Made by a program: the position numbers and the translations under genes
Notes under the pieces: model-generated
What the model was told of the DNA's origin: nothing
The model's input: the letters and a program-made list of their open reading frames with translations, nothing else
The model's database searches: none
From: JAKAGZ01 sp963783855
GTDB lineage: Bacteria; Bacteroidota; Ignavibacteria; Ignavibacteriales; Ignavibacteriaceae
Reading direction: 5' to 3'
Length of the DNA stretch: 64,000 nt
NCBI GenBank assembly: GCA_963783855.1
Contig: CAWAPE010000014.1
Location: 558,001-622,000, forward strand
Part shown: piece by piece, positions 62,917 through 64,000 of the stretch
How the letters are laid out: every line of letters starts with the position of its first letter
Position numbering within the stretch: the first letter of the stretch is position 1

Positions 62917-64000
62917 TTATTTGACGCGTGTTCCAACTTTGACAGAATTATCCACAGAAAGTAAATTTACTTTTCCGTTCTCATCATCTACTGCCAGAAC
63001 CATGCCCTGTGATTCCAGCCCCATAAGTTTTGCAGGCTTCAGGTTAGCAACAATTATAACTCGTTTGTTTATAAGATCTTCCGGTAAGTAATGTTTTGAA
63101 ATACCGGCTATAACCTGCCTTTCTTCCTTATCAAGTTTTACTCTTAATTTCATTAACTTTTCACTTTTTTCAACCTTTTCGGCACTGATAACTTCAGCAA
63201 CTTTTAATTGCACTTTAAAAAAATCATCAATGGTTATAGTTTCATCTTTTGGGGCTTCTTTTACTGTTTCATCATTATTAAGTTTTTTTGTCTGCTCTTC
63301 GATCATATCGTCCTCAATCTTTGGAAAAATTATTTCTGCTTTATTCAATTGGTGCCCTGCTTTCAAATTTTCATTACCGCACTCATCCCAGGCAGCTGGT
63401 TTTATATTTAACATTTTGAATATTTTTTCAGAAGAAAACGGAATTACAGGACTGAATATTTCTGCAAGAGTATAAATTGCCTGCATACAAACGTAAAGAG
63501 TTGTTCCACATCTTTCTTTATCTGACTTAATAGTTTTCCAGGGTTCAGAATCATTGAAATATTTATTGCATGCTCTTGCGAGGTTCATCGATTCGAAAAC
63601 TCCATCTTTTACTTTATATTTCTCGAAATAGGAACCGATTTTTGATGGAGAAGCGGAAATTATATTAAGCATTTCATTGTCTATAGAATCCATTTTTCCC
63701 CTGGCAGGAACTTTGCCATCGAAGTGTTTATGAACAAAAGTAAATGTTCGATTTATAAAATTCCCAAGTATGTCAGCCAGCTCGCTGTTGTTTCTCAACT
63801 GGAATTCCTTCCAGTAAAAATCTGTGTCGCGTGTTTCCGGCAAATTAGCTGCCAGCGTGTAACGTAGCGGATCAGCAGGGAAGAGTTTCAGAAAATCAAT
63901 AACATCGATTCCCCAGTTCCTGCTTTTGGAAAATTTTTTCCCTTCAAAATTTAAAAATTCGTTTGCAGGCACATTTTGTGGAAGAACAAATTTCTCATTT
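62917..64000 (-). CDS. metG: Methionyl-tRNA synthetase (5' part outside the window)
   Basis: MetRS attaches methionine to tRNA. The window holds the C-terminal ~361 residues; the frame stays open to the window edge (KFVLPQNVPANEFLNFEG at the border). It contains the KMSKS-like loop KKFSKSRN, the anticodon-binding helical domain with TRDTDFYWKEFQLRNN, and a C-terminal tRNA-binding OB domain (about the last 105 residues, LKVAEVISAEKVEKSEKLM, then SQGMVLAV) that makes the enzyme dimerise. Confidence 0.95.
   Translation of the reverse strand, partial: NEKFVLPQNVPANEFLNFEGKKFSKSRNWGIDVIDFLKLFPADPLRYTLAANLPETRDTDFYWKEFQLRNNSELADILGNFINRTFTFVHKHFDGKVPARGKMDSIDNEMLNIISASPSKIGSYFEKYKVKDGVFESMNLARACNKYFNDSEPWKTIKSDKERCGTTLYVCMQAIYTLAEIFSPVIPFSSEKIFKMLNIKPAAWDECGNENLKAGHQLNKAEIIFPKIEDDMIEEQTKKLNNDETVKEAPKDETITIDDFFKVQLKVAEVISAEKVEKSEKLMKLRVKLDKEERQVIAGISKHYLPEDLINKRVIIVANLKPAKLMGLESQGMVLAVDDENGKVNLLSVDNSVKVGTRVK

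Noticed and set aside
1..64000. Mobile elements and CRISPR arrays
   Set aside because: No transposase, integrase or phage protein and no regularly spaced direct repeats were seen anywhere in the window.

Overview
The window is AT-rich bacterial chromosome, densely coding on both strands, with about 62 protein genes, a tRNA-Lys gene, the RNase P RNA gene and several candidate small RNAs or mRNA leaders. I see no insertion sequence, integrase, phage gene or CRISPR array. Gene content points to the Bacteroidetes/Chlorobi (FCB) superphylum, most likely an Ignavibacteria-like lineage. The signs are a long two-part IspG, TonB-type and beta-barrel outer-membrane proteins, a LytS/LytTR pair, lipoproteins, a K+-dependent membrane pyrophosphatase and c-type cytochromes. 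Unlike many Bacteroidetes, many genes have clear Shine-Dalgarno sequences, and a few -35/-10-like promoters can be read. The taxonomy is inference.

Layout. 1-5 kb: membrane pyrophosphatase; the rpsF-ssb-rpsR-rplI operon behind a probable S6:S18-binding leader; rpmB; a YciO-type protein. 5-16 kb: dnaG, ispG, nif3 and its zinc-ribbon partner, an RNA-rich stretch ending in rnpB, then recJ, yebC, ruvC and ruvA. 16-22.7 kb (minus strand): a FAH-family hydrolase, a secreted protein of unknown function, clpX with a TPR protein, and an ECF sigma / membrane protein / TonB-like lipoprotein operon. 23-28 kb: dxr and rseP (rseP carries two apparent frameshifts), a 606-residue Cys-rich protein of unknown function, and a VOC protein. 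28-39 kb: LytS/LytTR pair, S9 peptidase, an OM receptor plus membrane glycosyltransferase pair, HU, an ABC exporter and a DUF885-like lipoprotein. 39-42.7 kb: arsenic operon arsR-trx-arsC-acr3-permease with two palindromes that look like ArsR operators. 42.9-45.2 kb: cytochrome c and a Cyc2-like monoheme cytochrome-porin. 45-50 kb: ada, and gatD-gatE, the archaeal-type Glu-tRNA(Gln) amidotransferase. 50-57.5 kb: tRNA-Lys, a frameshifted SemiSWEET, a small beta-barrel, and a six-gene LolCDE/LolA-like export module with its own outer-membrane barrel and lipoprotein. 57.7-64 kb: a three-PPIase plus MoxR operon and the 3' part of metG.

How the genes work together. Housekeeping clusters cover translation, replication and recombination (dnaG, recJ, ruvAC) and the MEP isoprenoid pathway (ispG, dxr). 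The envelope genes (rseP, parvulin chaperones, Lol-like module, OM barrels) describe an outer membrane with substantial assembly machinery. The ars operon and the cytochrome pair suggest a habitat with arsenic and redox-active metals. The most unusual items are bacterial GatDE, the Cyc2-like gene, the Lol-like module, and two unassigned structured RNA regions near 9.2 and 11.4 kb.
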